Assembly (NCBI RefSeq): GCF_041053055.1
Contig: NZ_CP163443.1
Coordinates: 9,469,001 to 9,533,000 of the forward strand
Direction: 5' to 3'
DNA: 64,000 nucleotides
Source: Streptomyces sp. R41
GTDB taxonomy: Bacteria; Actinomycetota; Actinomycetes; Streptomycetales; Streptomycetaceae
The notes below the pieces were generated by a model that did not search any database, was not told the DNA's origin, and saw only the letters and a program-made list of their open reading frames with translations. Numbering within the stretch: the stretch's first letter is position 1; each line of letters opens with the position of its first letter. The translations under genes and the position numbers were made by a program. Of this stretch, positions 34,085-44,600 are shown piece after piece.

Positions 34085-34531
34085 TCAACTGCTGGACGTC
34101 TGCCCTTCGGTCTGTGCCGTGCGGTTCGGCTGTTGGCCGTGACGTGGTGGCGGCAGGTCGCGAGAAGGCACAGAGTCAGTGAGAAGCGCGGTGAGATGGG
34201 TGGCAGGTACACGAGGGTTGCGCGCCAGGGCTCGGTCGATGAGGGCCAGGCGCATAGAACGGTCGGGGTCTTGATGGCGGCGGGCGGTACGGGCCAGTGA
34301 CGTCTCGGCGATGTACTCGGGGGTGCGGTTGCACCGAATCTCGTACAGCTTCGTCAAGCCTGTGAGCACTGCGAGGACGCCGCTGATGCCGTACAGCAGC
34401 AAGACCGGCATAGGGCCGGCGTCCGCGGGGAACTGGGCGGCGACGCCTCCTGCCGCGGTGAGGACCGAGGTGCCGCCGGTTACGGCCATCGAGCCGCGGA
34501 GGCTTACGGTGTTCGGGTTCACGCGTGCCAT
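34085..34531 (-). CDS. hypothetical membrane protein
   Basis: The 148-residue protein has two hydrophobic stretches, about residues 15-35 (MAVTGGTSVLTAAGGVAAQF) and 40-65 (MPVLLLYGISGVLAVLTGLTKLYE). A basic helix and a polar C-terminal half follow. The start at 34531 is chosen as the first codon of the conserved-looking part; the frame is open to 34588. It diverges from the response-regulator gene across about 190 bases. I recognise no family. Its place at the edge of cassette 2, inside the repeats, suggests it belongs to that cassette. Confidence 0.5.
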   Translation of the reverse strand: MARVNPNTVSLRGSMAVTGGTSVLTAAGGVAAQFPADAGPMPVLLLYGISGVLAVLTGLTKLYEIRCNRTPEYIAETSLARTARRHQDPDRSMRLALIDRALARNPRVPATHLTALLTDSVPSRDLPPPRHGQQPNRTAQTEGQTSSS

Positions 34532-34725
34532 GTCCTGCTCTTCTCCATCGAGGCTGGGGGTTCGAGGCTGAGCGCCTACGAACTCCATGCTGGAGCGCGA
34601 AGATTGAAGTGAGGAGTACCTGAGATCCTGAACACGGGCGCGACGTCCGGCGCTGCTTCACCGTCCAGTTCAACGTATGGGGTGACTCTCCCCTTGAGGT
34701 GTCCGTCGACCTCTACTGTTGACGC

Positions 34726-35925
34726 GTGAGCGATGCTGCAGAAGAGTCCCCTCTCACCATCAACGTGCTGGGCGAGTTGGAGTTCATCCCAAGCACACCC
34801 GCGTTGACCGACTTGAAGAGTCGGGCACGCCAGGTGCTGATCCTGTTGGTCCTCGCCATGACCGACGAACGCACAGCGGAGGAGTTGTCGCGGCGGCTGC
34901 GTCCCGATCCCCCGCTGCACAAGACGACCGTTCACCAGTACCTGGGGGACCTGCGGACCGCCGGGATTCCGCTGAGGCAACGAGGCACGCATCCGGAGCG
35001 GTACTCACTGGATCCCGAGAGGGTGACGGTGGACGCGTGGCAATTGATCGAGGGCGTGAACGCCGGCCCCACCCCCGACGAGATCAACCGGCTGGCGCAG
35101 CTGTGGCGGGGCGATCCCGAGAGAGCGCATCCGGTCGGGTCGTGGTTGTGGGGGCGGGTCCAGCGAGCTCGCGACGAGCTGGTCCGCCTGATCGAGGGGC
35201 TCGCCCCCACCGACCGTCCTCGTGATGCGGTACTCGGGCGACTCGCTCCGGAACTTGTGGGTGACGCGGCCCCGGGCGCACGCCGTGCCGCCCTGCCGCG
35301 CGTACTCGTCATCGACGATCTGCATGCCGAGACCGTCGCTCACCAGGTACTGGCGTCCGACTGCGAGTGCCGGTGCGACTCGATCACCTCGTTCGACGAA
35401 TGGATCGAGTTCAAAGACGAGGTCGATGTCGGGGTGCACTACCAGGCGGCCCTCGTGGACCTGCATTTGAACAATGATCCCGCGGTGGACGACAAGCTCG
35501 GTCTGGCGATCATCAAGTGGCTGAGGGATCGCACGGAGATCCCCGTGGCCGCGGTGAGTTCCGCACCCGGCTCGGGGCTGGCCTTGGAACGGGCTCGGTT
35601 GCGGGCCGAGTACCGGCTGGTCGAGATCGTGGACAAGGGGCGGGAGAACCGGTACCTCAACGAGATCCCGGACGTGGTCAGCCTGTTGCTGGGCAACAAC
35701 GACGCCAGCCGACGGGTACGCCTGGAAACGTGGCTGATGCACGCGAAGAGGCACTGGTCCCGTGAGGCGTTCGAGCGGCACACGCCTGGCGAAGCGTTGA
35801 CACGGATGCAGAAGGAGTACCAGGCCGCTGACATGGCTGTACGGCACGGAGAGTTGGAAGAGGCCGCCGCACTCGTCGAGGAGTTCTGCCGGACCTGGAA
35901 GACCGACGGGGACAGCTTCCTCTGA
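34726..35925 (+). CDS. response regulator with N-terminal SARP/OmpR-like DNA-binding domain and central receiver domain
   Basis: The protein has 399 residues from a GTG start. Residues 10-105 form a winged-helix domain like those of SARP/BTAD regulators (LTINVLGELEF, then the LRTAGIPLRQRGTHPERYSL wing). A helical linker follows. Residues 191-310 are a receiver domain with every key residue: D197/D198 (VLVIDDLH), phospho-acceptor D245 (ALVDLHL), S278/S279 (AAVSSAP) and K304 (EIVDKG). A helical tail completes the protein. The order is the reverse of ordinary response regulators. It converges with a histidine-kinase gene (7 bases between stops), its natural partner. It probably regulates the cassette. 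Confidence 0.8.
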   Translation: MSDAAEESPLTINVLGELEFIPSTPALTDLKSRARQVLILLVLAMTDERTAEELSRRLRPDPPLHKTTVHQYLGDLRTAGIPLRQRGTHPERYSLDPERVTVDAWQLIEGVNAGPTPDEINRLAQLWRGDPERAHPVGSWLWGRVQRARDELVRLIEGLAPTDRPRDAVLGRLAPELVGDAAPGARRAALPRVLVIDDLHAETVAHQVLASDCECRCDSITSFDEWIEFKDEVDVGVHYQAALVDLHLNNDPAVDDKLGLAIIKWLRDRTEIPVAAVSSAPGSGLALERARLRAEYRLVEIVDKGRENRYLNEIPDVVSLLLGNNDASRRVRLETWLMHAKRHWSREAFERHTPGEALTRMQKEYQAADMAVRHGELEEAAALVEEFCRTWKTDGDSFL

Positions 35926-35932
35926 GTCGCTG

Positions 35933-38290
35933 TCAGCTGCTGAACTCCTCGCAGAGCGGCAGTCTCACTCGGAACCACGCGCCACCGAGGTCGCTGTTTC
36001 CGGCAGGGATCTCCAGATTCCCGCCGTAGTTCTCAAACCACCAGCGCGAATGGAGCAGGCCGATGCCACGGCCGCGGGTGCTCGGTACCTGCTGCCTGGC
36101 CTCCAGAAGACGGCGGCGCTCCTGGGTCAGACCGCGTCCCGAGTCGGCGATCTCGACGGTGCAGTGCGAGCCGTCCGCGGTGACGACGAGCCGCATTGTG
36201 CCGAACTCCGCGCCGGTCTCCTGGATGGCCAGACGCCCATTGTCGAGGATGTTGGCGAACGCCTGGCCGAGTAGCCATCTGTTGGCCATCACGTGGAGGT
36301 TCGGCGGGCAGTCAAGTCTTACCCGGACGACTCCCTGACTGCGCCAGCTCTGAGGTTCTCTCATCGCGTCCAGCAAGGGGCGCAGTGCGCATGGCTCCGG
36401 TGGCCGCATGGCGCGCTCGAACTGGTCGTCGAGGGATTGCGCGGTATCGGCGTAGCGGCGCACCCGGGCCACGGCGTCCCGCAACTCCGGATCCTGGGTT
36501 CTCTCGACGAGGGTGAGTTCGGTTCTGATCGCCGACATGGTGCCGCTCACCATATGGCTGATCACCCGGATGACCAGGGCGCCGATCTCGGCACGCTGTT
36601 CGGCGGTCGCGGCGAGGTGACGGCGGTGGGCTGCCGCGGCGGCGTCCTCGGCATGTCGCCGTACCCCGTTGCCGTCGGGCCCCTGGGGCAACAGGTGCCG
36701 CACCCCGTCGTCGGACAGGGAGTAGCTGATCTCGGAACGGCGCTGGAAGAAGCCATCACGCACCAGTCGCTCAGCCGCCGCCGGCAGGCTCGGGATTCCC
36801 TTCAGCTGCGCCGTGGCCTCTTTGCCGGCGGCGACGACGGCGATCCCCTCGCGGAGTTCGTCCACCGTGAAGCCGTCTTCCTGGTCGGCGTGGAACATGA
36901 CAGCCACCAGGAGCAGCAGACCCGCATGGTCGTCGCGGTAGGGCTCCAGGAGCGCCTCGAACGTACGGGGCCAGGAGGTCCGACGTGCCTCCTGAAGCGC
37001 CGCCGGGCTGATGCCGGCGCGTCCGCCGGGCTGGGAGAGCGCTTCTGCCAGGAGATCGACGATCAGGCGGGGACGCCCACCGCTTTCGTAATGGAGCGTG
37101 GCGGTCAGGTCCGCGGTCGCCGGCAGACCGAGGAGATCGAGCAGATCGGTGACCTCGGAGAGCGACAGGGCGGCCCCCTGCTCCTTCACCACTTCGGTGA
37201 CGGATCGCTGCGAGCAGATGAGCCGGAGCAGTCCGTACATGCGGGCGCTCGACCCCGTCTCAGTGAGGGCGAGGTGCAACAGCTGGTCGCGGGAGACACG
37301 TGCCAAGCCGGGCAATGCGGGGTCACTCGCGTCGGCGTCGGTGACGAACCAGGCCCCCAACGTCGGCGCACCGGGCGGCGGGCGGTCACCTGGTGCGACC
37401 CACAGGATCAGTCCCTCGTCGTTGGGCAGGGCGAGCCATCGGGGCAGTCCTGGCCACTGGGAGCGCAGGCTGACGAAGATGCCGCCCGCCGCGTTGTGCA
37501 CCTCGTAGCGGGGAGCCACCGCACCGATGAGGTCGCCCAGAGCGCGCACGAAGTCCAAGGCCGTGTGCTCGGTGAGCTGTTCCTCCATCGCGCTGAGCGC
37601 CGTCGCCAGGGCGGTGCCCTGCTGGTCCAGGCCGGAGACGGGGTCGCCATCATCGGTGTGCGGCTCCGGTTGGCCCGGGCCGCCCGCCAGCAGCCGACGG
37701 GACGTGGCCAGGTCTCCGGTGGCGAGGCTGGAGCGGATGTCTTGCAGCCAGAGGGTGGCGGCGGCGCCCGGGCTGGCTGCCGCGGCGGCGGTGGCCGCCG
37801 CCCACAGTTCACGTCGGGTGTCCGTCTCCGCGTCGGCGACCTGGCGCTCGGCCTCGGCCAGTGCCGCGGCGACGGGCGGATAGGACCGCCTGGCCTGTTC
37901 CTCCAGTCGCACCGAGTCGAGGCTTACGGGCCGCCCGGTGAGCGCCGCGCGGCGCCGCAGGGAGGCGAGTCGGTACCGGAGGTCGGCGACGTGACGCGTC
38001 ACGGCCTGTTCGAGGTCCGATTTCAGCGCGGCACGGTCGGCGACATCGAGCGACTCCTCGGCCAGTAACTGCCGCACCGTCTCGAACTCACCTTGACCGG
38101 TCAGTCTCCGGCAGGCCGTGACCGGCGTGTCGAGGTGGCTCAGGTCGGTGAGGAGCGCGTGGACCAGATCGTCGGGAGGGGGAGTTTCCTGGTCCTCGGC
38201 CACTGTCAGCATGGTCGCGGGGTAGCGCCACCGGGCCGGCCATGCGCGCAGGGCGGTCACAATGATCTCGGTCTGCAGATCGGTCGTCAC
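35933..38290 (-). CDS. soluble histidine kinase with a long NTPase-like N-terminal region
   Basis: The 785-residue protein has no membrane helix. The C-terminal kinase core is clear: phospho-acceptor H579 in IRVISHMVSGTMSAIRTEL, N-box 680-685 (NILDNG), G1 716-720 (DSGRG) and G2 740-745 (GRGIGL). The region 395-540 (HYESGGRPRLIVDLLAEAL, then a winged-helix-like part) resembles the helical and winged parts that follow STAND-type ATPase domains. I see no Walker motifs. The N-terminal 200 residues are Ala/Arg/Glu-rich and likely coiled. Its start overlaps the stop of the PLD gene (ATGA at 38287-38290), so it is made with the helicase/PLD operon. Confidence 0.8.
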   Translation of the reverse strand: MTTDLQTEIIVTALRAWPARWRYPATMLTVAEDQETPPPDDLVHALLTDLSHLDTPVTACRRLTGQGEFETVRQLLAEESLDVADRAALKSDLEQAVTRHVADLRYRLASLRRRAALTGRPVSLDSVRLEEQARRSYPPVAAALAEAERQVADAETDTRRELWAAATAAAAASPGAAATLWLQDIRSSLATGDLATSRRLLAGGPGQPEPHTDDGDPVSGLDQQGTALATALSAMEEQLTEHTALDFVRALGDLIGAVAPRYEVHNAAGGIFVSLRSQWPGLPRWLALPNDEGLILWVAPGDRPPPGAPTLGAWFVTDADASDPALPGLARVSRDQLLHLALTETGSSARMYGLLRLICSQRSVTEVVKEQGAALSLSEVTDLLDLLGLPATADLTATLHYESGGRPRLIVDLLAEALSQPGGRAGISPAALQEARRTSWPRTFEALLEPYRDDHAGLLLLVAVMFHADQEDGFTVDELREGIAVVAAGKEATAQLKGIPSLPAAAERLVRDGFFQRRSEISYSLSDDGVRHLLPQGPDGNGVRRHAEDAAAAAHRRHLAATAEQRAEIGALVIRVISHMVSGTMSAIRTELTLVERTQDPELRDAVARVRRYADTAQSLDDQFERAMRPPEPCALRPLLDAMREPQSWRSQGVVRVRLDCPPNLHVMANRWLLGQAFANILDNGRLAIQETGAEFGTMRLVVTADGSHCTVEIADSGRGLTQERRRLLEARQQVPSTRGRGIGLLHSRWWFENYGGNLEIPAGNSDLGGAWFRVRLPLCEEFSS

Positions 38291-41200
38291 GGCACCTCCG
38301 GCTCGATCATGCGGAAGACCTGCTGGAGCGCGTGCACGGCGAGACCGGTCTCGGGGTGACTGAGGCCGTAGACCGCGGTGTTCAAGTCGGCCGACAGATC
38401 CTGGATACGGGTGGCGAGGGTGTGCACCGCGTCCTGGTGAGCCGTGGCTGCGGCGCTGCCCTGATGACGGGAGAGGCTCTCCTCGGCGTCGAGGACCTCC
38501 CGGGCGGCTGCCAGGATCGCCACGAGTCGGGCACTGAAAGCCTTGCGCCGGGAGCCCTGCAGGGTGGTCGGGTTGACTGTCACCTCTGACCAGACTTCGT
38601 CGATGATCGAATCGACGATGTGGTCGTCGAAGTCGTCGAACGCCGAGTGGAAGGTCAGGAACATCCGGACGGCGTCACTGTCCCGGCGCTCGGCAGCCGC
38701 TTCGAGGGCGCCGAAGGAACCCGACCTCTTGAACAGAGCAACCTGGAGACGCTTCAGGTCGATGAAGTCCGGCTGTGTGCGCTGGGCCCGGTCGACGGCA
38801 CGGGCCAGCGCGTCCCATGCGGAGCCCAGACGCCGTGCCCGGCCGGCGCGGTCCACGGCAGGCCGTAGCAACAGCTCAGGGGGGATCCCTCGCGCTGAGG
38901 CATGGTAGTTCAGCACTGCGTCTCCCAGGTCCCGCCAGGGAGCGGGAACGTGGGGAACCAGTTTCTTGAGGATGCCCGTGTGGTCGTCATCAGCCGTACG
39001 CAATGATTCGGCCGCGGCCACACAGAGCAGGCAGGCGTCCTCGGCCGGGGAGCGATTCGTGTCCTCCAGCGCTGTCAGAAGGGCCATCGTGGAGACTTCG
39101 GTGCCGAACGCCGCCGCGACCACCGTGAGGGGCGAGCGTGGGGAGGCGTCGGACGGGTGTCCGAGGCGGAGCAGGGCGGCCTCGGTGAAGCGGCCGGACA
39201 GCCACAGGTGCTGGACGAGCCACTGCCTCCACCGGTCGAGGGTCGCGGCGCCGGCCTGGTCGGCACTTCGCGTCAGGCACCACGCCACGCCTGCGCACAG
39301 CAGGTCGTCGCTGGTACGGGGGATGCCGGCGGGGACGCCGGTGTCCGAGGCGTCACGGTACGCGAGGTCGGCGCCACCGCTGCTTTCCAAGGCCGACTCG
39401 GAGGAGTCCGGTTCGAGCAGCGGCTCGTCGTGGGCCGGGGTCCCCACAAGGCTGTCCAGCACGGGCCATGGATCGTCCTCGGCGACCATCGGCGCGAGAG
39501 CCTCCTCTATCGTGCGGCCTTCGTGCCAACGGTTACGAATGCGCTGCGCGACGTTGAAAACCCTGATGCGGGTGAGCGATTGCGGCGGTCCGGAATCCGC
39601 CGACGGAATGCCCGTGACGCGGTCGGTCACGATCGCCGGTTCGCCCAGGACTGAGGCGATCCGGTCGGCGACGGCCGCTCCGGTCAGCCACAGCCCCAGT
39701 GACGACCGACCTGGCCCGGCGGCAGAGGCCGAAAGAGCGGAGGCCAGAGGGTCCGACGCCAACAGTACGCAGTCGTCGTCCCAGACGATGGCTCGAGCAC
39801 TCCGTGGGACTTCGAGCAGGAGCAGCGTCTCCGGGAACTCGGCGGACAGCGCGTCGAGACCCGGCGGACGTGAGCGGCCGGGGGCACTCGGGTGCGTCAC
39901 GGTCACGATCACACCGCGCTCCAGCCGGCCGCGCAGCAGGGCGAGGAACCGGTCATCGACCACGCGGTCGGAGATCCGGTTCGAGGCGATCACCAAGCGC
40001 CGCTCGGCCTTGCGCAGAGCGTGCCACAGAAGGTCGTCGTGATGGGCGCCTGTGATCCAGCGGACCTGGGGGAGGGAACGGGACCTCAGCATCTCCCGAT
40101 GCCCCTCGGCATAGGCATGCCATGCCGCCTCCCAGGCCGCGGTGGCCGACCCGTCGCTGTCGGCGGACGGGGGCGGCTCCGGGAGCCGGTCGACGCCTGT
40201 GGCCTCGGGCGAGGTGGTGTCATGGCCTCGCCAGGAAGGGCGGGGCAGGATCGCCTGGGCGGTAGTCCAGTCCGGGGCCACCGTACGCACCCAGGACAGC
40301 AGTGCGCGGACCGCGGCGCAGACACCGCCACCCGGGGCGCCGAGCCGAAGCCCGAGGTTGCAGTCGCCCCGCAACACGGTTCCGGCGAGGACCAGCGCAG
40401 CCTCGTCGTCCCGGATAACCAGGCCCGCTCGCGCGGAGGTGGGCTGCCGGGGCAGCACCATCGACGCCGGGTGCTCCGAACCCGCCAAGACCAGCAGGTC
40501 GCTTGGCAGGGACCCGACTTGCTCAAGCAGTAGTACCACCTGGACGCCCCGGCTCACGGCGCCCGTCAGATGCGGTTGAAGTATCCGCGACGAGGACGGG
40601 GTGAGCCGGGAGGCGACGATGACCACCTGGGTGTGGGCGTCGTCGATCAGCTGTGCCGCGGTCCGTACGAGGCGTTCACCGCCGATCGGTTCGACCGACG
40701 CCTCATGCTCGATGCGCGCCGCCAGGCTCTGGCCGAACTGGACAGCCGCTTCGGTGAGTTGCTCGTGGTGCCCGGTCCGCTGACCGGTCGGCAGGCCGGC
40801 GAGCCGGCCGACTCGCTTGGCCAGGGTGTCGGCCAGCCCCTCGACGGTCGGCGCAGCCAGAGTCTGGCTCACCGCGTGCGAGCGCAGGTGCTGCGTGAAC
40901 GGTGCATCGGCCCGGTTGACCGCCAACTGGGTCAGCCGGGCCGAACCCGCTTCGCGAAAGGCCGGCGGTACCCGGGGATCGACGACTGTCACACCGAGCG
41001 TGCCGGGGGAATGCCCCAGCCAGGGCCGCACCAGGACGGGGCGCCATCGCCGTACCGGCGGACCGTGCTGGACGTGCAGTTCCAGGACGCGGCGTTCCCG
41101 GATCGCCCGCTGAGCCCTGGCCGAACCGGTTTCCGCGTCTGTACGCAACGCCGCTGCCGCCGCCCGGCGCAGATCGGCGAAGGAGATCTCGGCCAGATCG

Positions 41201-41625
41201 ACACCACCGCGCAGTGGCTCCACGCGTTGCCCCTGCGGCGCCCCTTGGCCGCTCTCCAGAGGCAGCACCTGCCCCAGCAGCGGGTCGATCATGAGTTTGA
41301 GCGTGCGTTCCTCGCGCGCGGCTCCGCTCAGCACGCTCATGCGTCCGGCCACCACGGCGTCGGCAGTGTCGGGGGACACGATCAGCTCACCGCCCTCCGG
41401 TACGACCGTCAGATGACCGATGCGCCATAGGGCGTGGACGGCGTCGGCGACCACCGGCCTCGGAAGCGCGAGTAATGCCGCGAGCTCATCGACCGGCATC
41501 GGCCGGACGGTGAGCGCCCTGAGGGCGATCTCCTCGACGGCGGAGACGCCCGGGCCGAAGTCGAGAGTCACGCGCACGTGGATGACGTCGCAGGGGAGGA
41601 ACAGCGTGACGGTGCCGTCGGACAT
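38287..41625 (-). CDS. PLD-fold protein with two degenerate HKD-type domains, Mokosh MkoB-like
   Basis: The protein has 1112 residues. The N-terminal 130 contain a winged-helix-like part (PVDELAALLALPRPVVADAVHALWRIGHLTVV). Two phospholipase-D-like domains follow. One is at about 320-420 (QLIDDAHTQVVIVASRLTPSSSRILQPHLTGAVSRG, then ARAGLVIRDDEAALVLAG). The other is at about 535-625 (ALRKAERRLVIASNRISDRVVDD, then ARAIVWDDDCVLLASDP). The fold is recognisable, but the catalytic HxK is replaced in both (RAG and RAI), so nuclease activity is doubtful. The rest is helical. It starts directly after the helicase stop (TGAATG) with its own GAGGAGAGG site. In type I Mokosh a PLD protein accompanies the helicase. 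Confidence 0.7.
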   Translation of the reverse strand: MSDGTVTLFLPCDVIHVRVTLDFGPGVSAVEEIALRALTVRPMPVDELAALLALPRPVVADAVHALWRIGHLTVVPEGGELIVSPDTADAVVAGRMSVLSGAAREERTLKLMIDPLLGQVLPLESGQGAPQGQRVEPLRGGVDLAEISFADLRRAAAAALRTDAETGSARAQRAIRERRVLELHVQHGPPVRRWRPVLVRPWLGHSPGTLGVTVVDPRVPPAFREAGSARLTQLAVNRADAPFTQHLRSHAVSQTLAAPTVEGLADTLAKRVGRLAGLPTGQRTGHHEQLTEAAVQFGQSLAARIEHEASVEPIGGERLVRTAAQLIDDAHTQVVIVASRLTPSSSRILQPHLTGAVSRGVQVVLLLEQVGSLPSDLLVLAGSEHPASMVLPRQPTSARAGLVIRDDEAALVLAGTVLRGDCNLGLRLGAPGGGVCAAVRALLSWVRTVAPDWTTAQAILPRPSWRGHDTTSPEATGVDRLPEPPPSADSDGSATAAWEAAWHAYAEGHREMLRSRSLPQVRWITGAHHDDLLWHALRKAERRLVIASNRISDRVVDDRFLALLRGRLERGVIVTVTHPSAPGRSRPPGLDALSAEFPETLLLLEVPRSARAIVWDDDCVLLASDPLASALSASAAGPGRSSLGLWLTGAAVADRIASVLGEPAIVTDRVTGIPSADSGPPQSLTRIRVFNVAQRIRNRWHEGRTIEEALAPMVAEDDPWPVLDSLVGTPAHDEPLLEPDSSESALESSGGADLAYRDASDTGVPAGIPRTSDDLLCAGVAWCLTRSADQAGAATLDRWRQWLVQHLWLSGRFTEAALLRLGHPSDASPRSPLTVVAAAFGTEVSTMALLTALEDTNRSPAEDACLLCVAAAESLRTADDDHTGILKKLVPHVPAPWRDLGDAVLNYHASARGIPPELLLRPAVDRAGRARRLGSAWDALARAVDRAQRTQPDFIDLKRLQVALFKRSGSFGALEAAAERRDSDAVRMFLTFHSAFDDFDDHIVDSIIDEVWSEVTVNPTTLQGSRRKAFSARLVAILAAAREVLDAEESLSRHQGSAAATAHQDAVHTLATRIQDLSADLNTAVYGLSHPETGLAVHALQQVFRMIEPEVP

Positions 41626-44600
41626 TCACCTCTCCTCAGCCGGGCACAGGTCATCGGCCGGGATGACGGCGTGTTGCCCCGCGACGGTTCGGCAGATCTG
41701 CCCCCAGACGGTTGCGTCGTAGCCTGCGAAGTGCTCGAAGTCACCGACGAGGACCAGCAGACTGCGCGCACGGGACAGCAGTACGTTGACGAGCTGAGGC
41801 TGGCTCAGGTGACCCAGGCTCAGCCAAGGGCGTGCCTCGTCGAGACCTTCCGGGCCCCGCCGGGTGTCGCGTACCAAAGACACGATCACCGTCTCGGCCT
41901 CCCGGCCCTGGAAGGAGTGAGCGGTCCAGACGCGGCCCGCCAGCGCCTGCCAGCGCAGCAGCAGATCACGCTGTCGGCGGTAGACGGTGAGGACCGCCAG
42001 CCGGTCGAGTCCGTGTCCCGGTGAAACGGTCGCGGGGGACGGCGTGATCTGTTCGGCCAGCTGCGCGGCCACAGCGGCCTCTCCAGGGTTGGCCCATGCC
42101 GGCTCGTCCCGGCAGTCGGGGCGCCCGTGCGTGTTCACCCACACCACTGAGCGTCCCGCCAGCACGGGTGGGATGCCCGGCGGCGAGCTCCTGGGGGGCC
42201 CGCCGTACAGCAGCCCGCTTCTGGGCGGCTCGCCACCCGCGGAAGGAACGGGGTAGAACGCCTCTCCGACCAACTGGGAAATGGGCCCCGCCATGCGGTA
42301 CTGCACGGTAAGACGTCGTACGGGGCGTTCTGGAGCGCCAGGACCGAATTCCGGATCGAAGAGATTGCGGAACAGATCGAACACCTGTCCGTAGGAGTGG
42401 CGGTGCTCCGGGGCGATCCCGACTTCCGCTAGGGACTTGGAGTCGAGGCGGTCCAGAAAGCGATCCAGGTCTTCCCTGCCATGGGCAGGTAACTGGCGGT
42501 GGTCGCCGAGCAGCGTCCAGCGCGACCCTCGAGTGAGCGGCAGCGCCAGCTCGGTCGGCCAGGCTCTGGCCGCCTCCTCGACGACCACCCAGTCGAAGAG
42601 GTCCCTCTCCCCGTACGGGCTCAGTACCGAGGGCCGCGACATAGCGCACGTGGCGAACACCAGGTTGGCCGAGCGCGCCACACGGTCAGCCAGTTCCAGC
42701 ATGGTGCGAGGATCGTTCGACAGATGCTGCCAGCGTTGCAGAACCTCCCGCATACCGGGTTCGACGCCAGTGGAAAGCGCAGCGGTGACCTCGGTACGGC
42801 TGCGGCGGACCACGCGCTCGGTGAGTTCGGGACCGCTCCACGCACGCACCGACGGACTGACCCGGTTGCCGTCGGCGACAGCCGGGCGCCAGGCCAACAC
42901 GTCGTCCTCTCCCGTCGGGCGGCCGTCCGGGTCCAGCGCGCCGAACTCGGCCAGGATTCGTTCGGCGAGGGCGTCCACCGCGGCGTTGGACTGCGCAGAG
43001 ATCAGAACGCGGCTGTTCGGGAAGGTTCTCAGCCATGCGGCCACCGCCTTGGCGGCGACGGTGGTCTTGCCGGATCCGGGCGGACCCTGGAGCGCGTAGA
43101 AAGGAGAGGAGGTGAGCATCTCCCGCACCGCCACGGCCGACTCGCTCGGCAGGGCCCCTGCGGCGGAAGCCCACCGGTCACCACCCAGGATGTGCGACAG
43201 GGGCTCGCGCAGTTGCGACCGCAGCTGCGGCATCCGTCTGAGCTCCTCGACGGCCGAGCCCTGGGCCTTCAGCTGCGCTGCGGTCGCTGCGTCCTCGGCG
43301 GGACGGATCCAGCAGTGCACGGGCGGCGGCCGGTTCCCCGGATCCGCAGGGCGCAGAGCGACCCGGTCGGGACCGGTGGGGATGGCGAACCAACGGGACC
43401 TGTGTTCGGACGTGGCGGGACGCCCGTTCAGGTCACCCACCAGCTCCACGACAGTGGGGCCGTCGGTCTCCAAGCGGGCCATCAGATCGCCGAATTCCGG
43501 CCGATTGCCCGAGGACTGGGCGTATTGCAGCAGCAGCGGACTTTCGAAGAGCCGCGCGCGGTCGCGTTCCCGGTCGAGGCGTACCTCCATGATCGGCCCC
43601 TCTTGGACCGCGATGCAGGCGTAACACCGGGCCCGTAGGAGGACCGACTGATAGCGCAGCAGCCAGGTGACGGCCTCGTGGAAGAGCGCGTCCTCAGCTG
43701 AGACGCGATCGGTGGACGTGCGCAGGAGTCGCGCCCAAGACGGCCGGTTCTCCAGCGTCGGCTCGTGCAGCTGCTGTCCCAGGGCGAACGGGCGGACCTC
43801 GACCGCCGGGATCTTCAGACGGGGACTCTCACGGATCAGCGCTTCCAGCGCGCCGGAAGGGAGCTCCACGAAGTACTTCACCACAAGGGCGTCGCTCCGG
43901 TGTTCACCAGGTCGTCCGAGGGCCTCGGGCTGCCGGAACGGCACGCAGAACCAGGCCGCCGACTCGCCGATCAGGACGTACCGCGCCTCACCGGACCAGG
44001 GCGGGGCGTCGGGCAGGAACGGACCAGCGCCCCGGGGAGAGTGTACGAGCAGTCCACGCCGCAGATCGGCGGCGATCACTGCGGCTGTCTCGCGGCGCTC
44101 GTCTGCCGTGCCGGGTTGTGTCCCGATCCACCCCCGGATGCCGAGCGCATGGCTCATCTGCTCCCATGGACAGAGCAACAGGTACGGCCTCTCGGTGGAA
44201 GGAACGCCGGGTACCGCGACGACGTGCTCCACGTCGCGGAGCCGCTGCGCCGCTTCTGCCGCGGGAGGCCGCGCCGCCGCCGGGCCGAGCATCCGTGTCA
44301 GAAGCTCCTGGAGCACCGCTGGAACCGGCAGCTCCGGCGACCCCGGCTCACACTCCCGTGAAGGGGTGTCGAAAGGGGATCGCTCCTGTGCGCCGCCGAA
44401 CCATTCCCGTGCGATCGCGGCCAAACTGTAGACGTCACTCCTGGCGACCTGCTCCAGCGGCAACGCCGTTGTGGCCGTGCGCATCTCGGGCGCCGCGTAG
44501 GGAACAGCTTGCGCATCGAGGGGAAGAGGACGCCGGGCGAGCCGCGCGTGATTGGCGACGAGAGAGGTCATTTCGAAGTGGGCCAGCCGGCACCCGGCAT

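Noticed and set aside
36293..38068. 591-codon plus-strand frame opposite the histidine kinase
   Set aside because: The kinase motifs on the minus strand are unambiguous; the plus frame is a shadow.
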